Assembly: GCA_014871385.1 (NCBI GenBank)
Contig: CM026424.1
Coordinates: forward strand, 13,792,892 to 13,856,891
Origin: Ceratodon purpureus
Lineage: Eukaryota; Streptophyta; Bryopsida; Pseudoditrichales; Ditrichaceae
Length of the DNA stretch: 64,000 bases
Direction: 5' to 3'
Positions 43,984-56,682 of the stretch are shown here, piece by piece (the first letter of the stretch is position 1; every line of letters begins with the position of its first letter). The translations under genes were made by a program, and so were the position numbers. The notes beneath the pieces are model-generated. The model was not told where the DNA came from. It ran no database searches and saw only the letters and a program-made list of their open reading frames with translations.

Positions 43984-46313
43984 GCAGGAGGTACCCATCT
44001 ACGGGGAGCATCTATGGATGCTGTAATGGACCAATTTGAGACTCTTACATCACCAAACATACAGAATTTTGTTTCTGGCTCCAAGAGATTTTTCCGCCAA
44101 GGAAGAGGAGTGACAGACAGCATCCTGGAGCTGAAGGACTATTCGAACTTTGATTTCATCCACCGTAATCAATTCCCTGGACAGAACGAAGGGAAGGTAT
44201 TTCTGTTCAAGATGTCCACTGATCGTCCAGGGAGCGGTGTCGATTTGGTGAAACGCATGCAGCCTGGAGGCGATCTTCAAGACTGCTGGATCATGTTCGA
44301 CCATGTCAGGCGCGTAGCGGACTGGACTACTATGGCATGCCACGTTTATGACAGTAAGTACTGTAAAGTTATGACGATTGCCCTTTGTGACATGCAATCT
44401 GAAGATGCTGCTGCTCAGGAGTTATTTTGGCTTCAGCTTAATGAAGTTATGCGGAAGAACGGCCATGAAAATACAAATTTCAAAGGATTCATGGCTGACA
44501 ACGCTGGAGCCAACTGGCACGCTGTTCGTAAGGTGTACGGGAACGGCGATCCCAATGATCCAATGGAAGAACGGGAACGCACTTGTCTTTTCCACTGGAC
44601 AAAGTGCTTTGCAAAGGGCAACTTCTCGGAACATCTTGCCAAGCTTTCAAGACCAACACAAAGCATTGTGCAAAGAATGGAAGGACGCAAAGACCCAAGA
44701 GGAAGCAGACGCGCAGTACAACGTCATCCGGGGGTGGTGGCTTTCGTCAGGCGCCACAACTGAAGAAGGAAGGGGTCATCTTAATGATTGGATGGCTTTC
44801 TGGCACTTTCGGTACTTACAATGGGGAGGCGCAATGCAGCTTGTAAGTTGAATTGTCTTTAAACCTTCCATCAAGTATTAGTTAATTTTAATCATTTTTT
44901 ATAATCCTGAAAATGACATCATTTGTTTATTTATTTTTTTAGGATCTTACCCTGGACGGGAGAGCCGACATGCCTTCCTACAACCTTGCCGAAACCGTCC
45001 ACAACAGATGGCTTCAACAATCAGGAAATACAATGACATGTTTGTACGAGGCAACAGTGGATGATATGATCCGAGCATTGATGCAGATAACAAGTTACCG
45101 GTCTTGGCTTAAGGGAGGAAAGGGCGGTAAAGGTCCGGACAAAGCAGAACTTCGTTTGCGCCACGCTCAACGCTCTGGTGACCCCAAGTTGATTGCTGAG
45201 GCAGTGAACTCCTACCCGGGAGCCGAGGATATATTGACGAAGAAAGGAGGCTTGGAAGGTGCAGAGATCTTTGGATCTACAAAACGGAAGTTGGATTTGC
45301 CGCCCGGTTCCAGTCATGACTCTCATCGTTATGATACAGTGAATTACTCCATTCCTCGTGATGGCACGAGATCCACCAGAGCACGCATTGAGGAGGCTCT
45401 TTCTCAACCGGACTCGGGAGTTCAACACACTACTTCAGTGCAGGAGACAGATTGCGACCCCTCTAAGTGGCACATTGCCAGACTGTCCGGCAAGTCGAAC
45501 CGAAAATGTCAAGCAATGCAGGCTCATACGAATGAGAAGTGCGATACCCGAGTGCGCCGAGGTACACATGGTACGCCTGCTCCTACCTATGTAGGGCTGA
45601 AGAAGGAGTTCAGAACCGATCGCCAGATTTCTACTGACTTTTGGTTTTGCGCCGATGACATTAATAGATGTGTGAAGGGCACAAAGAAGTCGTTTGTGAT
45701 CGATTGGCCATCTATCCCGCAGACTTGGCCTGTGAAAAGGGGCACGAACTTGACCATCAAAGAGATTTTGGATCTTGAAGAAGCCGGGTTCCAACTCCAA
45801 CAACGTGGAGTACTATCACCTCGACGTCAGTTCCAGGTCTCTGCTAATATGCCACTTCCAAGGAGTCATTTCCCGGTTCCTGTAGATCCTGATACACACC
45901 CGACAACTCGAAACGGATATGCCATCAGGAGAAGTCCTGACGCTCCTACCTCCGACCACCGCAACAAGTGGAGCAGCGCGGGTCTCATGAACAAGTATTG
46001 GATAACAAGTGTCACATCGATCCCATATCCAGGATTTGGCTGCGTCATCTCCTTGAAGAGTCCTAGTGAAACCATATATTGTATCACCATCACGAACTTC
46101 CCTGGATGTACTTGCCCCGACTTCATGAAAATGACTTCAGAAACCCTTGGCAAAAGAGGCCAGTGGAAGTACTGCAAACATGTTTATTATATCTTCCGCT
46201 ATCTATGTGAGATGGATTACAAGGTTGATACTTTTATGCACGACCCTAGCTTCAGCTTCAACGAAGTTATGCGTGTTCTGGAGATGGCCAAAGTTGCTGA
46301 ACCGCTTGAGTAG
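43984..46313 (+). pseudogene. Gene A of the outer MULE: transposase, 3' part (DDE-type core and SWIM)
   Basis: Resumes in frame after the inner element (AGGTHLRGAS, then FETLTSPNIQNFVSG). It carries the DDE-like core (WIMFDHVRRV, CDMQSED, FMADNAGANW, CLFHWTK). Shortly after CLFHW, near 44600, homology moves to another frame (ILPSFQDQHKALCKEWKD), so there is one frameshift. The exon ends at about 44842 (GTAAGT); the next begins at about 44943 (DLTLDGRADMPSYNLAETVH) and runs to the TAG at 46313. That second exon (about 457 codons) is open and ends with the SWIM finger (CTCPDF, then YCKHVYYIF) and SFSFNEV, as in the inner protein. The intron position is the same as in the inner copy. Confidence 0.87.
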
Positions 46314-46499
46314 TTTTTCTTATGGTTAGACTTTGAAATTGAGTGACCAGTACATTCAAGAATACATTATATCAATAGCGGAATTGATTTGTTTTTGCTT
46401 TGTGCTGGATTTGGAATCCGCAGAACATAAATAAAGGTCACTATTTTATTTAGTTATTGGTCACTTCTCAAACGTGTTCGTGTGAAAATTAAGAAGACC

Positions 46500-46575
46500 A
46501 ATATTTTGAGGTCATTAGGGAATATTCTCTCCTCGGATCCGAGGAGAGAATATTCCTTGATGACCTCAAAATATT
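46500..46575. repeat. 76-bp near-perfect palindrome
   Basis: Centre CTCGGATCCGAG at about 46532-46543. The arms extend 38 bases each with two mismatches (outer ends AATATTTTGAGG and its complement). It lies between the outer transposase stop and the right inverted repeat. It could be a cruciform or hairpin, a 3'-end signal, or the remains of a small foldback element. Confidence 0.85.
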
Positions 46576-46696
46576 CCTTTTCCACTTCCGAAACCACGAA
46601 AATGAGATAAAAAAAATTCAAAAAAAAAATGATATCCATTCTATATTATACCCTAAACAGTTAGATATTTCCTGAAACCACGCACATTTCATTCAT

Positions 46697-46890
46697 TCCA
46701 CGGTTATAGGGTCTACTTATTTGGCATTCGTATATTCAAGCAATGTGTCCCAAATCGCTCATCATTGTGTGATTGCTCTCAAAAAAATTCAAAAAATATA
46801 CGAAAAACTCAAATTTTTACACAGAAACTGAATTTTTATGGGCTCACCGCTCCTTGCTCACCGCTCACCGCTCACAAGATAGCGTCGCTG
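46697..46890 (-). repeat. Right terminal inverted repeat and subterminal motif of the outer MULE
   Basis: On the minus strand: CAGCGACG, then CTATCTTGTGAGCGGTGAGC and two more GAGCGGT-type units, and about 150 bases further in the motif GACCCTATAACCGTGGA (46697-46713). Confidence 0.8.
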
Positions 46891-46900
46891 TACATGCTCA
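46891..46900. repeat. Target-site duplication, right copy (outer MULE)
   Basis: TACATGCTCA, identical to 15795-15804. Confidence 0.85.
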
Positions 46901-48893
46901 TGACTACAAAAACATGATAAAAAGTCCAAAATATAAACTCTACGCCTTCAAAATGGCATTAAAAAATAAATTATAGCACGTAGAGCTAGAGTAGGAAGTG
47001 TATGAATCTGATTCTAAGACTGCAGGGACATAAGGAAAAGGTGGAGATGGACCATAAGCCAAAGAGGCTTGCCTTGATGAGCACGAGGTGCGTGGGTAAG
47101 TTCTTAGTGGTAGAATTTATGGTCCAAATTTGTTTATCAATATTAAATTTTTGTTCAGTTGGGCTTTTCCAGAGGAGAAGTTTCTTGTCGGGCTTGAAGC
47201 TGTACAAAAAACTTCTCATTGGAGAAGCCTAAGTCCAAAAAGTGCTCCCATGTAGGCGGCCATGTCATTTTATCATCCATGAGAAAACTTCACCACCATT
47301 GTTGTCTTCACTAATTAGTGTAAACACCTTTTGGTCAAGAGTTGCATATCTGGCCAATCACAGTTCACAACCGACCATTTTTCATGTCTGGTGGACTTCT
47401 CCACCGTAGTCTAAACCGGCCCTAATTCTTAATTACCGTAGTAAACGTTGTTGGGCAAAATACAAAGAATATTTACTAATTTTTTGTAAAAGGTTCAAAA
47501 ATGTCCTACAAGCATTATTTATTTAAACTGAATTCACTATAATTTCATTCTTTTCGAATTAGATGTACATAAGTACTAAAACTACTTTTTTAAAATATAA
47601 AAAAATAATGAAAGAACAAATCATTTTTTCACTTGTATTTTTGATTGTTTTAACTTTTTGTTTTAATTTTCTTTTACCAATTCTATCTCCTTTTCTTGTC
47701 AATCTTTCTCGATCAATTATCCAATCAAAGTACTTTTTTAGACTTTTGTGTGATTAATCTTAGAGTTTTGCAATACATGACAATTATAGATGACCTTACA
47801 AATCAACTCATTTGGATTACTTTATTACTACAAACATCTAAATTTCCAATTAGTGGCCTTAATTGTCAATATTTGATTTGGTCCTTAGAAGTATCATTTA
47901 ATTTATCATTATTTAAAGTCTTGTAGAAGAGTACAAGATTCTTACATAAGTTATAACAAGCAAAATTTGGTTAAGTTTCTATTGATATAGAAAACAATAC
48001 AATATTCTCTGTAAAGACTCATATTTCCTTCCATACAAATTGTTTAGAAGTAGCTTACATAAATGGCTAAACATGTGCTACGTGTAGCATGCTTCACTAA
48101 AAAATATAAGTATAAAATGAAGAGCATGTAGAAATATAGGATTCAAACCATCAAAAGCACATATTTCCTTTCAAGTTAACCACATGTTGTTGTTTCTTAT
48201 CATTTTGAAAACCACATGAGGGAACACATATGATACTTTGTTTCTTTAATTTGTACAGGTTTCAAAACCTTTAAAGATGTCACAACCACCAACCTATTTG
48301 GCTTTTAATATCCAAATCTTAAGTTTAGTATTAACAAGAACATAAACATGAAAGAAATGAAATAGAAATCAACATTTTTTGCAAATCCCTTAAAATTATA
48401 CAAAAAAGTTTAGATTTTCCTTCAAAATGTATCGTTAATATGATATCACATACCTCCAATATTGTTGAGATTAAAGATTGAATTTTACAAAAAAATATGT
48501 TAGAAGCAAACATGCTAAAACTGTAGATTTGGTATTTTATGCTGGTTTCAAACAAAGTTGCAATACCAAAAAATACACGAATTCAAAGAAGCAATTAATG
48601 TTGAATAATTCATTTAATTCAATCAAAAATCTATTAATTTTTAAGAGTTTCTTTTTATGCCTATAACTCAACAAAAATAGCCTTAATTTAATGGTGTTCC
48701 AAATCCAAAATTTTAATTGATGATAATTTTAGTAATTTTATTAATTTGAGATTAAAAATTTGTTTAGCTATAAGAAGTTAATTTGTAACTGTAGTCGAGA
48801 AACTTAGGGTGAATTTGCTTGGATACATATTAATCAAATGCAAAATACAATGAAAAGAAAAGCAGGAGGTGAGGACTAACACACACACATACA

Positions 48894-48926
<33 letters not shown>

Positions 48927-49578
48927 GTATATATATACATATATGTAAAGTAGAAAGTAATACTTGAATATGTGATTTCTTAATTTTGGCAAAGTCAAGA
49001 AAATAAATGGTAGGAGGAATTAGCCACTAACTTTCTATTTCATTACCTTATTCATTACCTTTTTATATGTTATTTTAAAAATATGACCTAGTACGTCATG
49101 TGCAAGTTTCGCATGAAAATTGTACTAGGTCACGTGAAAATTGGCTTCAAAGCACAAACCTTGCCATGGCGGAACCTGAAGGGAGCTCATGAATAATCAA
49201 GCTCCTAGTCAATGAAGAAACTTTGAGTTGCATTGCATAACCGTACTTATAATGGCGGTACACTAACTAATACCAATCGAACTCCCAGGAGAACCTTGGG
49301 TGGGCCCATACAGAACCTTCCAACTTGCATGACATTGGTCCCACGGTCCACAGAAGGGATTTCCTAATTCAATTTGGGTTGTAGAACCCAAATTTGGAAA
49401 AAATTCTAAAAAAAGATTGTAGAACCCCGTCGTTGTGATTTCAGTGTTCTACATGCTAAAAAAGGGTTCTTACGGGAGTTCGATGGGTATTAGTTAGTGT
49501 ACTCCCTTGGAATGCACTTGTATGCCTCCCCAAGCCGCGATGACATGGAACTAGATCTGGTCGCCTTGTAACTTCACA
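46901..49578. other. AT-rich intergenic DNA
   Basis: No gene recognised. Open frames are short and of AT-rich composition. It contains a (CATA)n microsatellite (listed separately). The part after 49100 is less AT-rich and may belong to the upstream region of rbcS copy 1. Confidence 0.5.
48880..48950. repeat. (CA)n/(CATA)n/(TA)n microsatellite
   Basis: A short ACAC run followed by about ten CATA units and then ATATGTATATATATACATATATG. Confidence 0.9.
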
Positions 49579-50108
49579 GCCTGATTTTTTTTTTAAATTT
49601 TGAAAACAAATGAGACGAAATTTCATTGCAAGGACACAGTACACACCCGATCAGCTACAAGTGGCCTGATCAAAGAACAAAGACGGACAAGACTCAAGAC
49701 CAACAGGACAGAAGAAGAAAGACCCAACGCAAGGCACAGATGGAGGCCGTGAGGCCGCCACCGGCCTCGCCGGTGGCCGGGCCCCCCGGCCATGCCGGAA
49801 AGGCCCTGAGGGGGGCTGAAAGGCAAAGCCTTCAGCAGGCCCATGTGGGAGCCACTGCGGAGCCCCATCCACCATCCAAGCAAAGAAGGAGAAACGGCAC
49901 CTCCTCTCCACAAATTTCTCAAAATTCTCACTATGCTTCGCAACCACCTTCGGATCCTTACTGTGAATACTAACCCAATCAACTCTCACATAGTCGATCA
50001 TCCCGTTCCAAATATGTTGGAGGAGTTTCGCCGGGGGCCACGCTTGGTTGTTGAAAACAATGTCGTTGCGTTCAATCCAGAGCCCCCACAGTACCACCGC
50101 CTGATTTT
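49579..50108 (-). mobile_element. 5'-truncated LINE (L1-like) 3' end with target-site duplication
   Basis: On the minus strand the segment begins with LWGLWIERNDIVFNNQAWPP, the typical C-terminal zf-RVT region of plant LINE reverse-transcriptase proteins. It ends in a short A-rich tail (T run at 49585-49594 on the plus strand). GCCTGATTTT occurs at 49579-49588 and again at 50099-50108, a 10-bp duplication. Only about 510 bases of element remain, so it inserted already truncated. It lies about 510 bp upstream of rbcS copy 1. Confidence 0.8.
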
Positions 50109-50618
50109 ACTAATTCCGCAGCCTCACTTTCTTTTCACTCCCAGAAAGGCTCCACAGATAACTCTGAAAACATTGCTCACCGACGACCAAGCAAAGAATG
50201 AAAAAGACCGAATTCCACAGATATCACTTCCTCACGGTGCCAAAGCAAAGTTCCCGCCCCGCAACCCAACCATGGATTGGCATTTGGCAGCCACAACTTA
50301 CGCATAGCGACTCACGCCCCTGGCGACGAAGCTCATCCGCTTGGACAACAAGTTGTTCCGGAGCCCACACACTGCACAGCATCCAGATCAGACGCCGCTC
50401 CCTCTGTGGACCACACTGCCCGTCTCCCATGAGCCAATCGCTTTCCACCACCATGGTCCATGCCTGCCACAATGGTGGCCATTGGCCAATCCCGCACGCA
50501 TTGCTATGTCTGCATGAGTTGCTACTTATTCGCACTCGCGTCGCGCTTTCCACCATCTCACAGCACTTTCTCAATCTCCTTGCTCTACCAGTTCACAGTC
50601 TGCTAGCCAGCCTCCGCG

Positions 50619-51167
50619 ATGGCTTCCATCGTCGCTGCCTCCTCTGCCGTGGCCCCTGCGGCCTTCGCAGCCGCCTCGTCCGCGGTGTCGACCTCGGAGT
50701 CTAGCTCCGTGAGGGCCTTCTCCGGCCTCAAGAGCGCCACCCTGTTCGCCTCCAAGAGCCAGACCTTGAGCTCGGTGCAGAATGGCAGCCGCGTGCAGTG
50801 CATGCAGGTGTGGAACCCGATGGGGCAGACCAAGTTCGAGACGTTCTCGTACCTGCCGGCGCTGACGGACGACCAGATCGCGAAGCAGGTGGACTACATG
50901 ATCCAGCAGAAGCTGATCCCGTGCCTGGAGTTCGACATCAACTCGGAGGGCGTGTCGCGTGCGAACAACCAGAGCCCCGGGTACTACGACGGGCGTTACT
51001 GGACGATGTGGAAGCTGCCGATGTTCGGGTGCAACGACGCGGCGCAGGTGCTGCGCGAGATCGGGGAGTGCAGGAAGGAGTACCCGAACTGCTTCGTGCG
51101 CGTGTTGGGGTTCGACAATGTGAGGCAGGTGCAGATCTGCGGATTCTTGGTGGCCCGCCCCAACTAA
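50619..51167 (+). CDS. rbcS: RuBisCO small subunit, copy 1
   Basis: Intronless 182-aa protein. Residues 1-61 ([20 protein letters not shown] onwards) are a Ser/Ala-rich chloroplast transit peptide. The mature part starts at [19 protein letters not shown] and includes [19 protein letters not shown], the hallmark of plant small subunits, and ends in LVARPN. It assembles with the plastid-coded large subunit into the CO2-fixing L8S8 enzyme. The sequence is strongly GC-rich with G/C in third positions, unlike its AT-rich surroundings, which fits high expression. Its 3' flank (51168 to about 51752) is nearly the same as that of copy 3, but its 5' flank differs from copies 2 and 3. It differs from the other copies at a few synonymous sites only. 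Confidence 0.97.
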   Translation: MASIVAASSAVAPAAFAAASSAVSTSESSSVRAFSGLKSATLFASKSQTLSSVQNGSRVQCMQVWNPMGQTKFETFSYLPALTDDQIAKQVDYMIQQKLIPCLEFDINSEGVSRANNQSPGYYDGRYWTMWKLPMFGCNDAAQVLREIGECRKEYPNCFVRVLGFDNVRQVQICGFLVARPN

Positions 51168-51752
51168 GTGGACACTTGAGTGAACAATTTGCCGAGATTA
51201 CATGACTGTTAGTCAGCGAATAGTTGAGACTAGGACTGTTCGATCGATGTACATTATATGCAGCATTGTCCTAATGAGAGGAATTTATCCAATTTTCCCC
51301 TATTTCCCCTTGTCCCGGAACACTTGATTGGTGTTGTGTGCATTGCCGAGAACATGAATTGCACAATGTTTTCAGGTTATATGTCTTTATATCGTCGGAA
51401 GTGGCGCAGTTGCTCTTTTGTCTTCTTTACCAGAACCGCGCTGGTTCATGCCAGAGGTTTTGGTACACCGTTCGATAGTTGACCTACGCCGTCTAGAGTG
51501 GTTGAAGTGGCCATGGTTGTGTCAGCTCGGGAATTAGTCATAGGAAGTACTACTTGGAATCGTGAAACCTGCCAACAATTGGCGGTCGAGTGATCTCTGA
51601 AACGCTGTAGTGGCCGTTGATAGTACTTTGTAAGCTGAAATGCAGAAGAATGAATGAATGAGAGGATTTTCCGACATTTGTTTGATGGTCTTAAAGTGTT
51701 TCCTTATCTGGAAGTGTTGTTCAGCAGTTGCATTTAGGGAAGTACTTGGACG
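51168..51752 (+). repeat. 3' flank of rbcS copy 1, duplicated at copy 3
   Basis: Matches 60734 to about 61315 with few differences, starting right after the stop codon (GTGGACACTTGAGTGAACAA). It includes the presumed 3' UTR. Confidence 0.85.
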
Positions 51753-53467
51753 TCAAGATGTTTTATCTAAGTTATGCGGTTTTACAATCACTCGGATAGG
51801 AATGTTTTGAGAAGTGATTATTGCATATCTGCGGTATATGGGTCCTGAAGCCCAAGTAAATGAGTGAAGAATTCTGTGTGACGATTTTGAATTTGCGGTA
51901 ACGGAAGGATCATGAACAGTTGAGCCTTTGACGCTCGGTTAGCAATTTTTGTTGATAAATTATCCATTATCACCTTGTTGTAACCATCTAAGAAGGGGTT
52001 TCAAGAAAATTACAAAGAAGTATGAGCTGAAAGACAGCTGATTGCGCTGTGATTCTGCTTTAGACGAAATTGAATTTCCTTTTTTCGTTCTTGCACCCAG
52101 TGGAGTCGGTTTGAGTGTTTCAAACTGATGTGAAGAGTGGGACTTCCTGTGTATAAGTAGCAGCTCCACAGATGCGCATCCAATGCAGGCGGTTGGATTG
52201 ACGAAGAGGTACCTATTCTTGCTGGATGAGGAGATTCGCATGCTAGAAATGAAGACTTGCGTGTATGAGCATAATTTGTAAATGGAGAGAAATCAAAATG
52301 ATTTTATAGATTTGAAGTTGGAATGAATAAGTAATAAGTTGTCCCCCGAACTTGCTTCACCTTGGACAAAGCAGGTGATTGTGACAAGTTCTCTAAGTGC
52401 AGCAATCGTCTCGCTTACTCATGCCTCAAGTCGCATGCTGGTGCAAACTGTGATGGATTAAATCGAACTGTATTTCCATATACAAGTTGCTTGACATGGT
52501 TTCTACAACCAGAATTCTATCTGAGTACGCACTGAAGCTGCCACAATATCCAATGAACTAGAGAAATAGTGTATGCCACTGCCTTCTCTAGAGTCTATGC
52601 CATCTCTATGCTGAATATTCATAAAATACAACCATATGGATGTAGAAATGATTTGGTTTTATATTTGATTAATAATATTCAACCTAAAGTAAGTCATGAA
52701 TCTAGAGTCATAAACATTTTTTAAGATAAATGGAGCAATTACAAAGAGTTAATAGAATACCTTTCATAGCTGTACAAATTTCATAAAAATAAGATTGTTG
52801 ATTAGTATTTTGATAAAATAAATATTGAAATTCAAGCAATCATTGAAGAAGGAAGAAGACCGAAGGCGGAAAAAAGTAAGTCTTTTATTAATCCAATGAT
52901 AAACAATACTCAAAATACTATTATTGAAATAAATATGAGTAGCCAATCTGGAATTTCATTTAAATTTGTTCAATTACTTATCAATGATGAAGCTCGAACT
53001 ATTTCTTTTTCAACCAATGAAAGTCAAGGTGTTTTTGTTCTTATTTCAAGTCAAGCCTCTAAAAGTGCCTTCTTAAACTTTGAATTGGATAAAGATATTA
53101 TTCCAGGTGCTATTAAGTTATATTATTCTTTTTTCTATTTAAAAGATAGCCACAATTTAATTAAGTTCTATTCAAAAATCGATATATAACTGGATAATTT
53201 AATTTATTTTATTTCTTGTATAAATAATCTTGTATTTTTACTTTATCTTTAAAGAAAAGATGAACAACTTCAACCCTGAAGGAGCCAACGTGAATATAGT
53301 GTTTGTTCATTCTATTCACCAATCAGATGATCACATGCTATTTTTTGATAATTTAATTATAATTCTAAAACTCAAATTTGTTGTTTATATAGACTATGAT
53401 TCAAAAAACATATTTGAGGACTTTATTAATAAACATGTTTGTCAAAATATGCATTCCTCGGGGCATG

Positions 53468-53595
53468 ATATATTGAAGATTTTATTAAATAATTCAAACC
53501 ATATTGTTCAATATGTTCGGAAGCCTGTCAGCATTATGTATTGAAGATTTTATTAAATAATTCAAACCATATTGTTCAACTTGTTCCAAAGCTTG
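53468..53595. repeat. Local tandem duplication (about 70-bp spacing)
   Basis: TATTGAAGATTTTATTAAAT and about 30 more bases occur twice, starting near 53471 and 53540. Confidence 0.85.
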
Positions 53596-54714
53596 TCGTG
53601 TTGAAGCACAAAATTGGAACATGAATTATAATGTACGTCTTAAATTTATCAATGAACAGAAGTTTTCATGGCCAATTATTTTTTTTCCACTTGTGGTCGA
53701 ATGTTACTATAATAACGTATATGATATATAAATAGTAAGCACCAGAATGGAATACATACAATTTGGAGAGTTTTTCAGGAGGATCGATTTTTATGTGCCA
53801 AGAAAAAAATATTTTTATGAATTTCAAAAAAAATGAATACATGCAATATTGACCTTATGGGAAACAAAAAAATGAAAATTGTTGGGTGAATTAAAAAATG
53901 ATGGTCAACCGATTTTTGCATGCTTAGATGTTAGATATGATTATTCTAGATTTGTTTATCGTGATATTGTTGTTGTGATACATGCAAGACATGACATGTG
54001 TTAAAAGTCTATACTATGACGAGGGAAGAGCGGCATAATTCTTGGAAAAATTGAGGATTGAACAACAAAGCTGTGACTAAAAGCATTGCTAAAAGCATGG
54101 GTGAAAATTGATGAGATTGTACATGATGATAAATGCACTGTACATAGTCTTCTAGCCACCTTTGGAATAATATCTCAAAAATATTTGTAGCACAAGTGTA
54201 AACAGATCTTTACAAAATTGCAAAAAGACTAAGTAACAAAGTTACTAAATGATCAAGCACCAAAGAAATTCGAGACTGCAACGCATATGTTGAATTGAAT
54301 TATTTTATGAATAAAAACCTCAAAGAAAAACTAAAAGAGAAGAATAATAAAAGCCGAGAAGATGAATGTTTATTTAATATTTCAATGATGAAATGTGAAG
54401 ACTTTGTGAACTCCATTGTAGAAAAGTTAGGAATATTTTATGAAGCAATTGAAATTTCCTTCACCAACTTTGAAGCCTTCAAAATTTGCTTATTTAGAGT
54501 TACGATAACATGATATACCATCTAAATTCAAGAGTCGGGTTTACCATTGTTATAGAGTAACTAAAGCCAACAACAATGAAGATGTGGAGCAACTATATTT
54601 GGATATATGCAATGCAATTGAACATTGGTCTGATGATCACAAAACCTATGAAATCATCAATAATTCAACACCATGTGTATTATAGAAGAAGTGTCGTAAA
54701 AGAGCTAAGTTTGA

Positions 54715-54828
54715 TTTGAATGGGAAAACTCATATAATTGTGTTATGAAAATCATTGGTGTATAGTTTTATTTGAATGGGAAAACTCATGTAATTGCGTT
54801 ATGAAATTCATTGGCATCATATATCAAA
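54715..54828. repeat. Local tandem duplication (about 53-bp spacing)
   Basis: TTTGAATGGGAAAACTCAT and the following about 25 bases occur twice with a few differences. Confidence 0.85.
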
Positions 54829-56499
54829 GATGTTTAGTATTTCAAATACTAAACTTGGAATTAAAGAATTACTTGAGTGAATCATTTCATAGCGTCACAA
54901 ACAAGTATACAACCAAACGTATCTATTTTAAAGCAACAGCTTGTTTGCATCTGCAGTCCTTGATTGGAATAAAAATCAAGCAAAAGAGTGTTTGAGAGAC
55001 TTCCACAAAGAATCATGCGCTTCAAAGTTCTGAATTACACCTAGAGCACCCACACCTCAACCTATAAACAAATGCTAGCTTCCAGAATTAATATTCCCTT
55101 TAACCCTTAAACGCCGACGGAACCATTTTATGGCCTTTGGATGACTGAAAAGGTTTGTTGCTCAACAGAAAAAGAGGATTTTCATCCATTCCTATCTATG
55201 CACCTCCTTGCTACTCTTATACATAGCAGATGCATGAGAGATATCCACCATAAACCCTACTTTGGGGCCTTCACTAGAAAATAAATAGTAAGAATGGATC
55301 TCCATGTAATGTATTTTGAATCATTTGACTTTTTTATACAAAAATTCAATTTAAATCATGAAAATGGCGTTTGTTGTATATGAGCTTAAGTAAGGAAATA
55401 AAGTTTATGGAGTCCACTTTTGACTCTATCTTGAATTTTGGGAAAATTACTAAAATTAAATATTTCATCGCAATTGCAAGTTCAATACTTATTATCATGG
55501 AGACAAATTTTACAAATTTCAGGAACATGTATAATTTTCATCAACCATTATGTACTCCCATGTAAGTTAGATATATTTTAAAAAACTTGGGATTGTTTTG
55601 TATATTTTTTAATTTATATAAATTTTCTTAAGGATTTCCTTATAAAAATCATTGGAATTTCAATTTATTTGGAAAAAAAGGAAAAAAATACCGTACATAA
55701 AAAATGTATAATTTAATTTAGAAAAATTATTTCAAAAATAGTATCAGTCAATTTGAGTGAAAAAGAAAAGACAAAATAGTCCCTTATGACCATTCTGGAA
55801 AATGGAAGACATTTTCAACACATCCTTTTTCACAACATCAAGAGTATTTTCCCCTTTCCAAACTTTGTGAGCGTATACCTAACTTCCACACCTCCAAGAA
55901 ATGATGACCCCCTACACATCAAATGTGTTTGAAGTGTATACTTTTTGCGCATCAAAACTTAGGTCTACTCCGGGGGCAGTGTCAAAAAGACTTTTATAGT
56001 AACTTTAAACATTACAATCTTAAAATTTCTACTACAGATTGTTATGAAATTTGGTATACACATTTTTAGATAAGATAGGTACAATATTCCACGGTTACAT
56101 ATTCAGTTGACAGTCTATATTTAGAAGACGACAGATTTTTTATCATTAGGGATATGTTTTTGGCAAGATTGCCTCCAAAAACACCAAAGGCCTTTGGGGT
56201 TAATCATATATGAATAACATGATATCATATCAAGGTGATAAACCCTTCAATGCTAGAAAAGCCATCGCAGTCACCCAAATTTCTTGCATCGCCTTCAAGA
56301 AGCTAGAACCAGGCCAAGCACTGCCATTCACCTTGAACCAATAAAATTTGTTCGAACCACTTCCAGGTGTTGAATCCAGAGAAACGGCAGAAAGCAAAAC
56401 CATGCATCAACTCAATTAGGCTAAGCTCAAAGATAGCACACATATTCGAGTGAAGGCCCGCTTTACCAACACTACTTTCGGAAACGGATAATCCAATCG

Positions 56500-56682
56500 G
56501 GTCCAAGTCTGATAAGATTTGGCCAATTTGTGGACAACACTCGACATGCTTTTTCGTGGCTTCCAATCTCCGATCCATGCCTACATATTCCCGACTCCTA
56601 GGCGTTTCACCTCAGCTTGAAAGTGTACCCAACCGGCAGTGAAGGCAGAAGTGCAGCGCAGTCCATCACCTCCCTGTTCGCA
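56500..56682 (+). promoter_or_regulatory. Promoter and 5' UTR of rbcS copy 2
   Basis: Similar to 60000-60184 upstream of copy 3: both have CCTCCGATCCATGCCTACAT-like sequence (CTACATATTCC may be a TATA-like element), GAGTGTAC/GAAAGTGTAC and a shared GCAGCGCAGTCCATCACCTC leader just before the ATG. It is not similar to the leader of copy 1. Confidence 0.6.

Larger units (their letters stand above)
15805..46890. mobile_element. Outer giant Mutator-like (MULE) DNA transposon
   Basis: The ends are inverted copies: CAGGAATG then CTATCTTGTGAGCGGTGAGC on the left, CAGCGACG then the same 20 bases on the right (minus strand), both followed by more GAGCGGT units. A 10-bp duplication flanks the pair. 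The element holds a minus-strand ParB-methyltransferase-like gene (left) and a plus-strand MULE transposase gene (right), divergent from a shared region at 26511-27193. Without the inner MULE (15.5 kb) and the GC-rich insertion (3.45 kb) it was about 12 kb. Both genes are broken by these insertions and each also shows a few smaller defects, so this copy is probably no longer autonomous. Confidence 0.85.
51753..56480. other. Intergenic DNA with an AT-rich, decayed stretch
   Basis: From about 52800 to 55000 the plus strand has several adjacent open pieces (52896-53189, 53230-53544, 54295-54513) with locally protein-like sequence, but no family was recognised and many stops lie between them. They may be remains of an old mobile element or gene. 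The rest shows nothing supported. Confidence 0.4.

Noticed and set aside
49843-50704. Plus-strand frames before rbcS copy 1
   Set aside because: They cross the LINE end, its target duplication and the rbcS leader, so cannot be one gene.
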